64,000 nt of DNA from contig NZ_JACWFE010000026.1 of NCBI RefSeq assembly GCF_019749375.1, positions 39,100-103,099 on the forward strand. Reading direction: 5' to 3'. Numbering within the stretch: the first letter of the stretch is position 1; every line of letters starts with the position of its first letter. A program made the translations under genes and the position numbers. The stretch comes from Bacillus sp. S/N-304-OC-R1 (GTDB taxonomy: Bacteria; Bacillota; Bacilli; Bacillales; Cytobacillaceae). Below the pieces are notes generated by a model. It saw only the letters and a list, made by a program, of their open reading frames with translations. It had not been told where the DNA came from and made no database searches. Below are positions 56,178 to 64,000 of the stretch, in pieces.

Positions 56178-56909
56178 TTGAAAAAGGAATATTGGTTTAT
56201 TCTCATTGCTTATATAGGAATGCAATTATCAAGCTATATTGGAGTACCATTCATCGCTTTTTGGGGGACACTGTTAGGAAAGACTATGAAAGAAATGGAG
56301 ACCTTCGCGGTATCTACTTGGATTGTCATCAGCTTTTCTGTCACACTAATCATTACTTTAGCCTTGCTGCGGAAAGAAATGAAAGATCATTTATCGATGA
56401 GACATGCTGCCTCTGCAGGCTCTTCTATTGCATGGGCCATAGCCGGTGTATTTCTTGCCTTATTTGCACAATCTATTGCCGCTAATATTGAAAGACTAAT
56501 CGGAATTGAAATGGGCTCAGAAAACACACAGCAAATTATTCGGCTCATCCAAGCTGCACCGATTGTGATCATTATTAGCTCAGTCGTTGGTCCAATTTTA
56601 GAGGAAATTATCTTTCGAAAAATACTTTTTGGGACGCTTCATAAAAAGCTGAATTTCTTTCTATCCGCTTTAATTAGTTCAGTTATTTTCGCACTTGCCC
56701 ATTTTGAATTTGAACATATTCTTTTGTATTCTGCGATGGGCTTTACATTTGCCTTTTTATATGTAAAAACCAAACGCATTCTTGTACCTATGTTTGCACA
56801 CGTTTCAATGAATACACTTGTCGTTATTATCCAATTTAACAGAGAAAATATCGAAAACTGGATGAAGAACATCGAGAAAATACAGAGCTTTATTGGAGGA
56901 TTTTTATGA
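56178..56909 (+). CDS. ydiL: CPBP-family intramembrane protease (YdiL-like)
   Basis: The protein has 243 residues from a TTG start with AAGGAGA 7 bases upstream. About six to seven membrane helices are present. The CPBP/Abi motifs are visible: PILEEIIFRKILFG (the EExxxR pair near 144), FALAHFEF and HVSMNT. These membrane proteases resemble CAAX-prenyl endopeptidases and act on unknown substrates. It is divergent from groES, as in B. subtilis, and overlaps the ydiK start by 4 bases. Confidence 0.85.
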   Translation: MKKEYWFILIAYIGMQLSSYIGVPFIAFWGTLLGKTMKEMETFAVSTWIVISFSVTLIITLALLRKEMKDHLSMRHAASAGSSIAWAIAGVFLALFAQSIAANIERLIGIEMGSENTQQIIRLIQAAPIVIIISSVVGPILEEIIFRKILFGTLHKKLNFFLSALISSVIFALAHFEFEHILLYSAMGFTFAFLYVKTKRILVPMFAHVSMNTLVVIIQFNRENIENWMKNIEKIQSFIGGFL

Positions 56910-57112
56910 GAAAGACACCTTTGTTTTCTGGGATAATTTATATTATCCTTGGGATCCTCTTTACCTATGTTGCGATTCAAACCATACAAAGAGATCAGGA
57001 ATGGGGATTCTTTACATACTTCCTAATTATTATTGCCACCTTTGACTTAGGCACCGGTTTACGTCTAGTCTCCTTTCATTTCAAATTCATTAATAGTCAG
57101 AAAAAAAAATGA
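56906..57112 (+). CDS. ydiK: Small membrane protein YdiK (DUF4305)
   Basis: The protein has 68 residues with two hydrophobic helices (SGIIYIILGILFTYVAIQTI and FFTYFLIIIATFDLGTGLRL). Length and place next to ydiL match B. subtilis YdiK. GGAGG lies 6 bases before the ATG, inside the ydiL end. The function is unknown. Confidence 0.8.
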   Translation: MRKTPLFSGIIYIILGILFTYVAIQTIQRDQEWGFFTYFLIIIATFDLGTGLRLVSFHFKFINSQKKK

Positions 57113-57129
57113 GCGAAATGCTCATTTTT
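57103..57129. terminator. Bidirectional terminator between ydiK and rex
   Basis: AAAAAATGAGC and GCTCATTTTTT form a hairpin with a 5-base loop. It serves both the ydiL-ydiK transcript and the opposing rex transcript. Confidence 0.9.
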
Positions 57130-57135
57130 TCTTTT

Positions 57136-57783
57136 CTATTCGTCCTCTGACGGATAATGCTTTAGGAAGTATATTAATGATTGCAGTTCTACAGCTAGGT
57201 CAATATGGTGAATTCGGATTGAGGGCGGTACAGATAACCGGGCAGGAGTAAAATTCAAAATGCCTTTCACACTGCCATTTACGATTCGATCGGCAATCAA
57301 TTGTGCTGCAGGCGCAGGCACGGTAAGAATGACTACTTGAATCTGCTGCTCTTCAATCACCTTTTCCAGGTCATTCATATGATAAATAGGGACATTCCCA
57401 ATATATGTACCTACTTTATTCTCATCTACTTCGAAGGCTACTTCAATTTTCGTATTATTGTTTTTTAGGAAATTATAATTGAGGAAGGCTGTTCCTAGAT
57501 TTCCCACACCAATAAGCGCTACTTTCGTTAATTCGTCCTGATCCAATGTTTTTCTGAAAAAGGAAAGCAGGTAATTTACGTTGTAGCCGTACCCTTTTTT
57601 GCCTAATGCTCCAAAGTAGGAGAAATCTCGTCGAATGGTTGCAGAATCTACTTTCACTGCTTCACTTAATTCTGCTGAAGAGACTCTTTGCTTTCCAGAA
57701 GCATGTAAATTTTTAAGAAATCGATAATATAAAGGCAGCCGTTTGGCTGTTGCTTGTGGAATTTTTAATGACTCATTCGTCAT
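57136..57783 (-). CDS. rex: Redox-sensing transcriptional repressor Rex
   Basis: The protein has 215 residues. The N-terminal winged helix has [15 protein letters not shown], and the Rossmann domain begins [16 protein letters not shown] and binds NADH/NAD. Rex represses fermentation and anaerobic respiration genes when NADH is low. The length and motifs match the family exactly. In B. subtilis tatAy-tatCy lie between rex and ydiK; they are absent here. Confidence 0.96.
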   Translation of the reverse strand: MTNESLKIPQATAKRLPLYYRFLKNLHASGKQRVSSAELSEAVKVDSATIRRDFSYFGALGKKGYGYNVNYLLSFFRKTLDQDELTKVALIGVGNLGTAFLNYNFLKNNNTKIEVAFEVDENKVGTYIGNVPIYHMNDLEKVIEEQQIQVVILTVPAPAAQLIADRIVNGSVKGILNFTPARLSVPPSIRIHHIDLAVELQSLIYFLKHYPSEDE

Positions 57784-57849
57784 TATCTTATCTCCTCTCT
57801 TTGAAAGCTTGAGATTAACTTATTCAATCATAGATTGAGCCATGAAATA

Positions 57850-58338
57850 TTAGAAGGACTCTCTTTTAAAATCCCCATTTTTTCCACCTGTTTTTTCTAC
57901 TAAATAGGTTTTGCCGATAACCATTCCTTTATCAACGGCTTTACACATATCATAAATGGTTAAAGCACATACTGATGCGGCTGTTAACGCTTCCATTTCT
58001 ACTCCAGTATTGCCTTTTGTTTTGACGGTAGCCGTAATAAGCAGCGTATATTCTTCATTTTCCGCATTCCAAGCAAAAGAGATATCTACTCCTGTTAATG
58101 GGATCGGATGGCACATCGGAATAATGTCCCACGTTTTCTTACAAGCCATCACACCTGCTACTTGGGCAACTGCAAGGACATCTCCCTTTTTCATTGTATT
58201 CGTAGATATTTTTTCATATATTTCTTTATTCACCGTTATACTTGAGTGGGCAATGGCAGTTCGGACTGAAACTGGCTTCTCGCTAATATCGACCATTTTC
58301 GCTCTGCCCTCTTCATTAAAATGAGTAAAATCAGACAT
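57850..58338 (-). CDS. moaC: Cyclic pyranopterin monophosphate synthase MoaC
   Basis: The protein has 162 residues. It carries the MoaC motifs [42 protein letters not shown] and [12 protein letters not shown]. It makes cyclic pyranopterin monophosphate in molybdenum cofactor synthesis. It is on the same strand as rex, 66 bases upstream of it, and divergent from the ABC-F gene. Confidence 0.96.
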   Translation of the reverse strand: MSDFTHFNEEGRAKMVDISEKPVSVRTAIAHSSITVNKEIYEKISTNTMKKGDVLAVAQVAGVMACKKTWDIIPMCHPIPLTGVDISFAWNAENEEYTLLITATVKTKGNTGVEMEALTAASVCALTIYDMCKAVDKGMVIGKTYLVEKTGGKNGDFKRESF

Positions 58339-58546
58339 TTATAACACCTCACAACAAAATCATACACTATTTTTATCCAAATGTGTAAGACTTCCGAAAT
58401 TTGCTATTCTTAATCGATTTTAATATAGAGACATTATACACACTACAAGTAAATAAAAATTTCTTCAATCTATTCACAAGCTGACACACATTGCTCAACA
58501 AATATGAATGAGTTACACTTATTGTATAAAGCTTGAGGTGAAAAAA

Positions 58547-60469
58547 ATGATTTTATTACAAGTTAATCAATTAATCAAGCACTTTGGTGCTGAAGCTATA
58601 TTATCCAATATTAAACTTGAAGTTCAAACACGCGATCGGATTGCCCTTGTTGGCCGTAATGGAGCAGGAAAATCGACGTTATTAAAAATAATTGCCGGGC
58701 AGATGTCACATGACTCTGGGGATATTATTAAACCAAAGGAAGTCGAAATTGGGTATCTTGCTCAAAATACGGGACTTGAATCCGACCGTTCCATTTGGGA
58801 TGAAATGCTAACGGTTTTTGAGCATCTGCAAAAGCTGGAACAAGAATTGCGCAAGCTTGAGAATGATATGTCAGATCCAGCTGCAATGGCAAACAGTGAT
58901 CGATATGAGCGGATTCTAAAGGAATATGATCATAAACAAATTCAATTTAAAGAACAAGGCGGCTATCAATTTGAATCAGATATTCGCTCTGTCCTTCATG
59001 GACTAAACTTCCAATCCTTTAGCTATGATACGAAAATATCCACACTTAGCGGGGGACAAAAAACTAGGCTAGCTCTAGGGAAACTATTATTAACAAAGCC
59101 TGATATTTTAATTTTGGACGAGCCGACCAACCATTTAGATATTGAAACTTTATCGTGGCTTGAACAATATTTGCAAACATATGACGGGGCTATTTTAATA
59201 GTTTCGCATGATCGATATTTTTTAGATAAAGTTGTCTCTCAGGTCTATGAGCTTTCAAGAAATCAGATTAAGAAATATATTGGCAATTACAGCTCTTATC
59301 TTGACCAAAAAGCGGCAAACTATGAGCGTGAATTAAAGCAATATGAGAAGCAGCAAGAAGAGGTAGCAAAACTCCAAGACTTTATACAGCGAAATTTGGC
59401 CCGCGCTTCAACAACGAAAAGAGCGCAAAGCCGCAGAAAACAGCTTGATAGAATGGAACTAATGGACCGCCCATTAGGGGATGAGAAATCGGCAAGCATC
59501 GGATTTCAAATCGAAAAGCAAACGGGTAATGACGTGTTAAAAGCTGATTCCGTTGCCGTAGGCTACAATGGTGAAGAAATATCAAAAAATATCTCCTTTC
59601 GGATTACCCGTGGAGAGAGCATTGCCCTCGTTGGCCCTAACGGTGTTGGTAAATCGACATTATTAAAAACAATTATTAAGAAGCTGCCTTCCCTTGCTGG
59701 AAGTATTCATTATGGCTCTAATGTTGAGATTGGCTATTATGATCAGGAACAAGCTGAGCTTACCTCTAATAAACGAGTATTAAATGAGCTTTGGGATGAA
59801 TATCCGTTAACACCTGAAAAGGATATTCGCACTGTGCTAGGGAACTTTCTCTTTTCTGGAGATGATGTCCTTAAACCTGTCTCTACTTTAAGCGGGGGGG
59901 AAAAAGCTCGACTTGCTTTAGCAAAATTAATGATGCAAAAAGCTAATTTTCTCATTCTGGATGAGCCGACAAACCATTTAGATTTAGATAGCAAGGAAAT
60001 ATTAGAAAATGCACTAATTGATTATCCGGGAACAATCTTATTCGTTTCCCATGACCGCTATTTCATCAATCGCATTACGACTAAGGTTCTTGCGCTAAGT
60101 GAAAATGGGGCAACCGAATACTTGGGTGACTATGATTATTATGTTGAGAAAAAACTGGAGCAAGAAGAATTAAAAGCTCTAAACATAGCTGCAAAAGCCT
60201 CATCCATAGCTCAAACCAGCCAAGATAAGAAAAACTACCAGCAGGATAAAGAAACAAAAAAATTAGAAAGACAAAAACAAAGAAGATTAGAAGAAGTTGA
60301 GAAACTCATTGAAGAATTGGAAAATAAAATAGCAGAATTTGAACAGCTTCTTTGTGAACCTGACGTCTATCAAGATCATGAAAAAGTGATGGAAATAACA
60401 AAAGACAACAATGAGGCAAAAGCAAAATTAGAGGAATTAGTTGAAGAATGGACGGTCTTGGCAGATTAA
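58547..60469 (+). CDS. ydiF: ABC-F family ATPase (YdiF-like translation factor)
   Basis: The protein has 640 residues from the ATG at 58547 (GAGGTG 7 bases upstream); a longer frame is rejected. Two ABC domains are present without membrane segments. The first has VGRNGAGKSTLL, LSGGQKTRLALGK and ILDEPTNHLD. The second has VGPNGVGKSTLL, LSGGEKARLALA and the same Walker B. A charged linker joins them and a C-terminal coiled coil ends the chain. ABC-F proteins act on the ribosome. The position between moaC and tsaD matches B. subtilis ydiF. Confidence 0.92.
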   Translation: MILLQVNQLIKHFGAEAILSNIKLEVQTRDRIALVGRNGAGKSTLLKIIAGQMSHDSGDIIKPKEVEIGYLAQNTGLESDRSIWDEMLTVFEHLQKLEQELRKLENDMSDPAAMANSDRYERILKEYDHKQIQFKEQGGYQFESDIRSVLHGLNFQSFSYDTKISTLSGGQKTRLALGKLLLTKPDILILDEPTNHLDIETLSWLEQYLQTYDGAILIVSHDRYFLDKVVSQVYELSRNQIKKYIGNYSSYLDQKAANYERELKQYEKQQEEVAKLQDFIQRNLARASTTKRAQSRRKQLDRMELMDRPLGDEKSASIGFQIEKQTGNDVLKADSVAVGYNGEEISKNISFRITRGESIALVGPNGVGKSTLLKTIIKKLPSLAGSIHYGSNVEIGYYDQEQAELTSNKRVLNELWDEYPLTPEKDIRTVLGNFLFSGDDVLKPVSTLSGGEKARLALAKLMMQKANFLILDEPTNHLDLDSKEILENALIDYPGTILFVSHDRYFINRITTKVLALSENGATEYLGDYDYYVEKKLEQEELKALNIAAKASSIAQTSQDKKNYQQDKETKKLERQKQRRLEEVEKLIEELENKIAEFEQLLCEPDVYQDHEKVMEITKDNNEAKAKLEELVEEWTVLAD

Positions 60470-60498
60470 TTATTTGATTGTGACTAACTGAGTTTTGA

Positions 60499-60530
60499 AC
60501 CAGGAGTATATTCCCTCCTGGTGTTTTTTT
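60499..60530 (+). terminator. Terminator of the ABC-F gene
   Basis: ACCAGGAG (60499-60506) pairs with CTCCTGGT (60515-60522), followed by G and seven T. Confidence 0.9.
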
Positions 60531-60662
60531 ATCCACAAAATTACTCACATGATAAGACCTTAAATAGAAGGATTCCACAGACTTCTCCACATTATCCACA
60601 TTTATATTGTTTTTTATCCACATTATCCACATAAAAGTAAGGAAAACTTCATTTTATCCACA
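60529..60662. promoter_or_regulatory. Cluster of five perfect DnaA boxes
   Basis: TTATCCACA occurs at 60529-60537, 60592-60600, 60614-60622, 60623-60631 and 60654-60662, all in the same orientation. It is the consensus DnaA box, and five copies in 134 bases cannot be chance. B. subtilis has a known DnaA-box cluster at the same place (gcp-ydiF intergenic), one of several chromosomal clusters that titrate DnaA and restrain initiation. The gap holds only this and two terminators. Confidence 0.9.
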
Positions 60663-60697
60663 AAAAAAAGCCCCTTATACAATCGGGACTTTTTTCT
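60663..60697 (-). terminator. Terminator of the tsaE-tsaB-rimI-tsaD operon
   Basis: AAAAAAGCCC pairs with GGGACTTTTTT (one bulge), and on the minus strand the stem ends in a T run. It lies just after the tsaD stop. Confidence 0.7.
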
Positions 60698-60706
60698 TAT
60701 CAAGTT

Positions 60707-61729
60707 TTAATTGTGGATAGAGATTTCCAAACCTGGATTCGCATTCAACGCCATTGTGGATCGTATACCCTTTTCATACAGTACACTTCCTGCCGCTGCA
60801 ATCATAGCTGCATTATCTGTACATAAATTTAACGGAGGAATAATTAATTCGATATCTGGCAATTTGGCGAATTCCTCTTGCAAAATTCTGCGTAAACCTT
60901 TATTCGCAGCAACTCCACCAGCTAATAACACTTGCTTCACCTGGTATTCTTCCACAGCTCTTAATGTTTTCGTAACAAGAACATCAATTACGCTTTCCTG
61001 AAAGCTTGCTGCTAAATTCTCAGGGGAAATCGTTTCTCCCCGCTGTTCCGCGTTGTGGACAGTGTTGATAACTGCAGACTTTAATCCACTAAAACTAAAA
61101 TCATAGGAGCCTTCCTCCAGCCATGCTCTTGGCAAATCAATAGTTGCTTCCCCATCATGTGCCAACCGGTCAATATGAGGCCCCCCTGGATATGGGAGGT
61201 TTAATGTTCTCGCAACTTTGTCATAAGCCTCTCCTGCCGCATCATCCCGTGTTTCGCCAATCACCTCAAAGTGTCCATGCTCTTTCATATAGACAAGCTC
61301 TGTATGTCCGCCTGAAACGACGAGAGACAGTAAAGGAAACTGAAGCTCCGCAATAAGCCGGTTCGCATAAATATGACCAGCAATATGGTGAACACCGATT
61401 AATGGGAGGTTATGTGCAAACGCAATAGCTTTCGCTGCATTGACACCTACTAATAATGCACCAACTAATCCAGGTCCTTCTGTAACCGCAATAGCATCTA
61501 AATCACTAAAGCTTAAATTCGCCTCATGAAGAGCTTCCTCTAAAACAATGGTGATTTGTTCAACATGATGCCGAGACGCTATTTCTGGAACGACGCCACC
61601 AAACCTTTTATGACTATCTATTTGAGACGACACCACATTTGTAATGATCTCCCTGCCATTCTTAACAATGGCTACGGAAGTTTCATCACAGCTTGTTTCA
61701 ATCCCTAGTATATATTGATCTTTATTCAT
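60707..61729 (-). CDS. tsaD: tRNA N6-adenosine threonylcarbamoyltransferase TsaD
   Basis: The protein has 340 residues from the ATG at 61729, which shares one base with the rimI stop (TAATG). The ASKHA ATPase fold starts with [15 protein letters not shown]. The metal motif is [10 protein letters not shown], and [12 protein letters not shown] and [12 protein letters not shown] follow. It transfers the threonylcarbamoyl group to A37 of ANN-decoding tRNAs together with TsaB and TsaE, both encoded upstream in the same operon. Confidence 0.97.
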   Translation of the reverse strand: MNKDQYILGIETSCDETSVAIVKNGREIITNVVSSQIDSHKRFGGVVPEIASRHHVEQITIVLEEALHEANLSFSDLDAIAVTEGPGLVGALLVGVNAAKAIAFAHNLPLIGVHHIAGHIYANRLIAELQFPLLSLVVSGGHTELVYMKEHGHFEVIGETRDDAAGEAYDKVARTLNLPYPGGPHIDRLAHDGEATIDLPRAWLEEGSYDFSFSGLKSAVINTVHNAEQRGETISPENLAASFQESVIDVLVTKTLRAVEEYQVKQVLLAGGVAANKGLRRILQEEFAKLPDIELIIPPLNLCTDNAAMIAAAGSVLYEKGIRSTMALNANPGLEISIHN

Positions 61730-62181
61730 TATAAATTCACCCACATAACTAAAGCATCTTCTTGATTATCACTGTAATAATTTTTTCGAATAGCTCCATC
61801 CTGAAAGCCCAGTTTACGATACAGCGACTGAGCGATATGGTTGGTTACACGTACCTCTAAAGTCATGGTTTTAGCTCCCATTTCAACCGCTGTTTCCATA
61901 ATCTTTTTCATTAACGCTTCTCCAAGTTTTCTGCCCCGATATTCAGGCAGGACTGCAACATTTGTGATATGAGCTTCGTCAACAATAATCCAAACACCAC
62001 AGTAGCCTATTAGTGTTCCGTCATCCTCTAATCCAATGTATACCGCAAACTTGTTTTGTGAAAATTCGTTTTTAAAAGCATCTTCCGTCCATGGCAATGT
62101 AAACGAAGCACGTTCAATCTGCAATACTTCAGCAACATCATGTTCCTTCAACAAACGAAAGGTATAAGAATTCGTCATCAT
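61729..62181 (-). CDS. rimI: Ribosomal-protein-alanine N-acetyltransferase RimI
   Basis: Starts at 62193, 62181 and 62178 are possible; the ATG at 62181 follows GGGGAAG and gives 150 residues. The GNAT fold is clear: [20 protein letters not shown] binds acetyl-CoA, and [19 protein letters not shown] follows. RimI acetylates ribosomal protein S18 in E. coli. The gene lies between tsaB and tsaD, as in most Bacilli. Confidence 0.92.
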   Translation of the reverse strand: MMTNSYTFRLLKEHDVAEVLQIERASFTLPWTEDAFKNEFSQNKFAVYIGLEDDGTLIGYCGVWIIVDEAHITNVAVLPEYRGRKLGEALMKKIMETAVEMGAKTMTLEVRVTNHIAQSLYRKLGFQDGAIRKNYYSDNQEDALVMWVNL

Positions 62182-62196
62182 GTTCTTCCCCATATC

Positions 62197-62898
62197 TTAC
62201 TTGTTCTCTTGATTTGCTTTTAGCCAATTGGTTTCTGCTTCGGCTAAACGAATGTAGTTGGGAACGAAGGAATGAATATCCTCCCCCACTTTATCTCGGC
62301 CTATTAAGGCAAGCTCGGATGGACGAGGGTTTTGCTCGGTAATTTCTGCAAATACTGCCTGATCACCAAGAATCTCTTCGAAAATTTGTCGATGAAGTGG
62401 TAAATCATTACCTATAAATAATGTTGGTCCTTGCTGCTCCTTTAACATGGCTGCCCATTCAGTTGATAACAAAAGCCGATCCTCTTGTAGAGTTTGTATT
62501 TTACCTTCAATGAATTTGTACAGACCAGTATATATTTGACCTCTTCTTGCATCAAATAATGGAGATACAGCACCATTGAAGTAACGGCCGGCTGAAGCAG
62601 CAGAGACCTCTAAACTTGAAATGCCTACTAATGGAATGTTTAGAGTCCAAGCCAATGTCTTAGCGATCGTAACGCCAATTCTAACACCTGTATAGGACCC
62701 TGGACCTTTAGCTACAACAATTTTGGAAAGCTCGGCTGGTTTTATATCACAATCATTCATCAATGCCTCAATCGCCGGCATGACTCGAATGGAATGATTC
62801 TTTTTTAGATTAGTGATATACTCTCCTTTTACTTGATCACCATCCAATAAAGCGATACCTAACGTGTAATTGGACGTATCGATTGAAAGTACCTTCAT
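62197..62898 (-). CDS. tsaB: tRNA threonylcarbamoyladenosine biosynthesis protein TsaB
   Basis: The protein has 233 residues. The ASKHA-type N-terminus is VLSIDTSNYTLGIALLDG, and the TsaB signature is VVAKGPGSYTGVRIGVTIAK. It lacks the HxxxH metal motif of TsaD, as expected of this non-catalytic partner. It overlaps tsaE by 4 bases. Confidence 0.96.
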   Translation of the reverse strand: MKVLSIDTSNYTLGIALLDGDQVKGEYITNLKKNHSIRVMPAIEALMNDCDIKPAELSKIVVAKGPGSYTGVRIGVTIAKTLAWTLNIPLVGISSLEVSAASAGRYFNGAVSPLFDARRGQIYTGLYKFIEGKIQTLQEDRLLLSTEWAAMLKEQQGPTLFIGNDLPLHRQIFEEILGDQAVFAEITEQNPRPSELALIGRDKVGEDIHSFVPNYIRLAEAETNWLKANQENK

Positions 62899-63356
62899 AG
62901 TAATATCTCCTTACATAGCTCCTCATATCTTTCACCTTTTGGCTGTAAAACTAACTTTCTTGATTGATTTTCATCTAAATAGATAGAAATCGTCAATAGT
63001 TCATGTGGCAGCTGATCCTCGATAAGGTGTGCCCATTCCACAACTGTAACCCCATCCCCCTCGAAATATTCATCAAATCCAAGATCCTCGAAGGAGTCCT
63101 CAACCCGATAAACATCCATATGATAAAGTGGAAGTCTGCCTTGATATTCTTTAATAATCGTAAAGGTCGGACTGTTTACATTTCTTTGAATACCTAAGCC
63201 ATTAGCCAAACCTTTAGTAAAGGTCGTTTTCCCTGCTCCAAGATCGCCTTCTAAGGCAATAACATCTCCAGGCTGCAAAAGAGTGGCCAGACGTTTAGAA
63301 AACGCGAATGTATCATGTGGATCTTTAGAAATAAACTCATATGTATGCATAGTCAT
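62895..63356 (-). CDS. tsaE: tRNA threonylcarbamoyladenosine biosynthesis ATPase TsaE
   Basis: The protein has 153 residues. Walker A GDLGAGKTTFTKGLA, switch SPTFTIIKEY, and HMDVYRVEDSFEDLGFDEYF are the TsaE motifs. It is the ATPase that regulates the TsaD-TsaB complex. It is the first gene of the operon and follows a leader with a terminator hairpin. Confidence 0.96.
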   Translation of the reverse strand: MTMHTYEFISKDPHDTFAFSKRLATLLQPGDVIALEGDLGAGKTTFTKGLANGLGIQRNVNSPTFTIIKEYQGRLPLYHMDVYRVEDSFEDLGFDEYFEGDGVTVVEWAHLIEDQLPHELLTISIYLDENQSRKLVLQPKGERYEELCKEILL

Positions 63357-63382
63357 TAATCACCGTTATCGTCCAATATTAG

Positions 63383-63410
63383 AAAAAAAACCTTAGGATG
63401 CATCCTAAGG
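63383..63410 (-). terminator. Terminator hairpin in the leader of the tsaE operon
   Basis: CCTTAGGATGCATCCTAAGG (63391-63410) is a perfect 20-base palindrome, followed on the minus strand by eight T. It lies between a good promoter (63429-63457) and the tsaE start, so it is either an attenuator or a second terminator for the rRNA-tRNA transcript. Confidence 0.8.
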
Positions 63411-63428
63411 AATACCGTTCTTATATAT

Positions 63429-63457
63429 AGTGTACATGATTTTAAATCTGCGAGCAA
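63429..63457 (-). promoter_or_regulatory. SigmaA promoter of the tsaE operon
   Basis: TTGCTC is followed after 17 bases by TACACT on the minus strand. Transcription would start at about 63422 and meet the hairpin at 63410 almost at once. Confidence 0.55.
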
Positions 63458-63477
63458 AACAAGCTATTGAAAAATAG

Positions 63478-63505
63478 CAAAAAAAAAGACGAAACACCGT
63501 TTCGT
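63478..63505 (-). terminator. Terminator of the rRNA-tRNA transcript
   Basis: ACGAAAC and GTTTCGT form a 7-base stem with a 3-base loop followed by CTTTTTTTTT on the minus strand, directly after tRNA-Asp. Confidence 0.85.
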
Positions 63506-63523
63506 TTTTACCAAAAATTTAAA

Positions 63524-63600
63524 TGGCGGTCCGGACGGGACTCGAACCCGCGACCTCCTGCGTGACAGGCAGGCATTCTAACCAACTGAACTACCGGACC
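63524..63600 (-). tRNA. tRNA-Asp (anticodon GTC)
   Basis: The 77-base minus-strand cloverleaf starts GGTCCGG and ends CCGGACC-G-CCA with CCA encoded. The anticodon loop CTGTCAC gives GTC, and the T loop GTTCGAGTC is standard. Confidence 0.96.
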
Positions 63601-63604
63601 ATGA

Positions 63605-63678
<74 letters not shown>

Positions 63679-63708
63679 ATAGTAATATTAATAAAGCTTT
63701 TAAAAACA

Positions 63709-64000
<292 letters not shown>

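Overview
The window looks like a low-GC Bacillaceae chromosome (Bacillus or a close relative; genus not resolved). The right end carries the conserved block tsaE-tsaB-rimI-tsaD / ABC-F / moaC / rex / ydiK / ydiL / groES-groEL next to an rRNA-tRNA cluster, in the same relative order as B. subtilis. It has a CIRCE operator before groES and a cluster of five perfect DnaA boxes between tsaD and the ABC-F gene.

Bases 1 to about 53,850 are a large, AT-rich accessory region abutting the 3' end of groEL. From left to right: (1) 1-20,430 is an unusual multigene cluster. It encodes a HerA-like ATPase (cut by the window edge), a coiled-coil protein, a tail-anchored small protein, two dynamin-like GTPases, a divergent WYL regulator, a tandem RNase III-like/dsRBD protein with degenerate catalytic sites, a coiled-coil protein, a HEAT-like repeat protein, an Hsp70 without a lid, a coiled-coil protein with a GrpE-like C-terminus, and a beta-CASP metallo-beta-lactamase nuclease. 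I know no named defence system with this composition. It is the best candidate here for an undescribed system, probably one that couples RNA recognition or cleavage to chaperone and membrane-GTPase functions. (2) 20,591-29,829 holds a RecD-like helicase with a C-terminal nuclease-like domain, an OLD-type ATPase/TOPRIM nuclease, and a Gabija pair whose gajA is frameshifted. (3) 30,438-36,068 is a type I restriction-modification operon in the order R-S-M. (4) 36,201-39,165 is a second methylase operon: a DUF2325 protein, a fused M-S protein with altered methylase motifs, and an unknown protein. (5) 39,667-53,777 is mobile-element territory: a lone integrase, a trio of tandem tyrosine recombinases (RIT-type), an M50 protease, a structured leader RNA before xis-int, a MITE-like repeat, a STAND/TPR protein, and a second related integrase next to groEL.

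The two related integrases (47,139 and 52,566) both read toward groEL, which suggests successive islands accreted at the groEL 3' end. Most of the cargo is defence-like, so I read 1-53.8 kb as a composite defence island. Remnants at 24,582, 30,161, about 41,300 and possibly 8,786, plus the frameshift in gajA, show turnover. Housekeeping genes from 53,860 onward appear intact.
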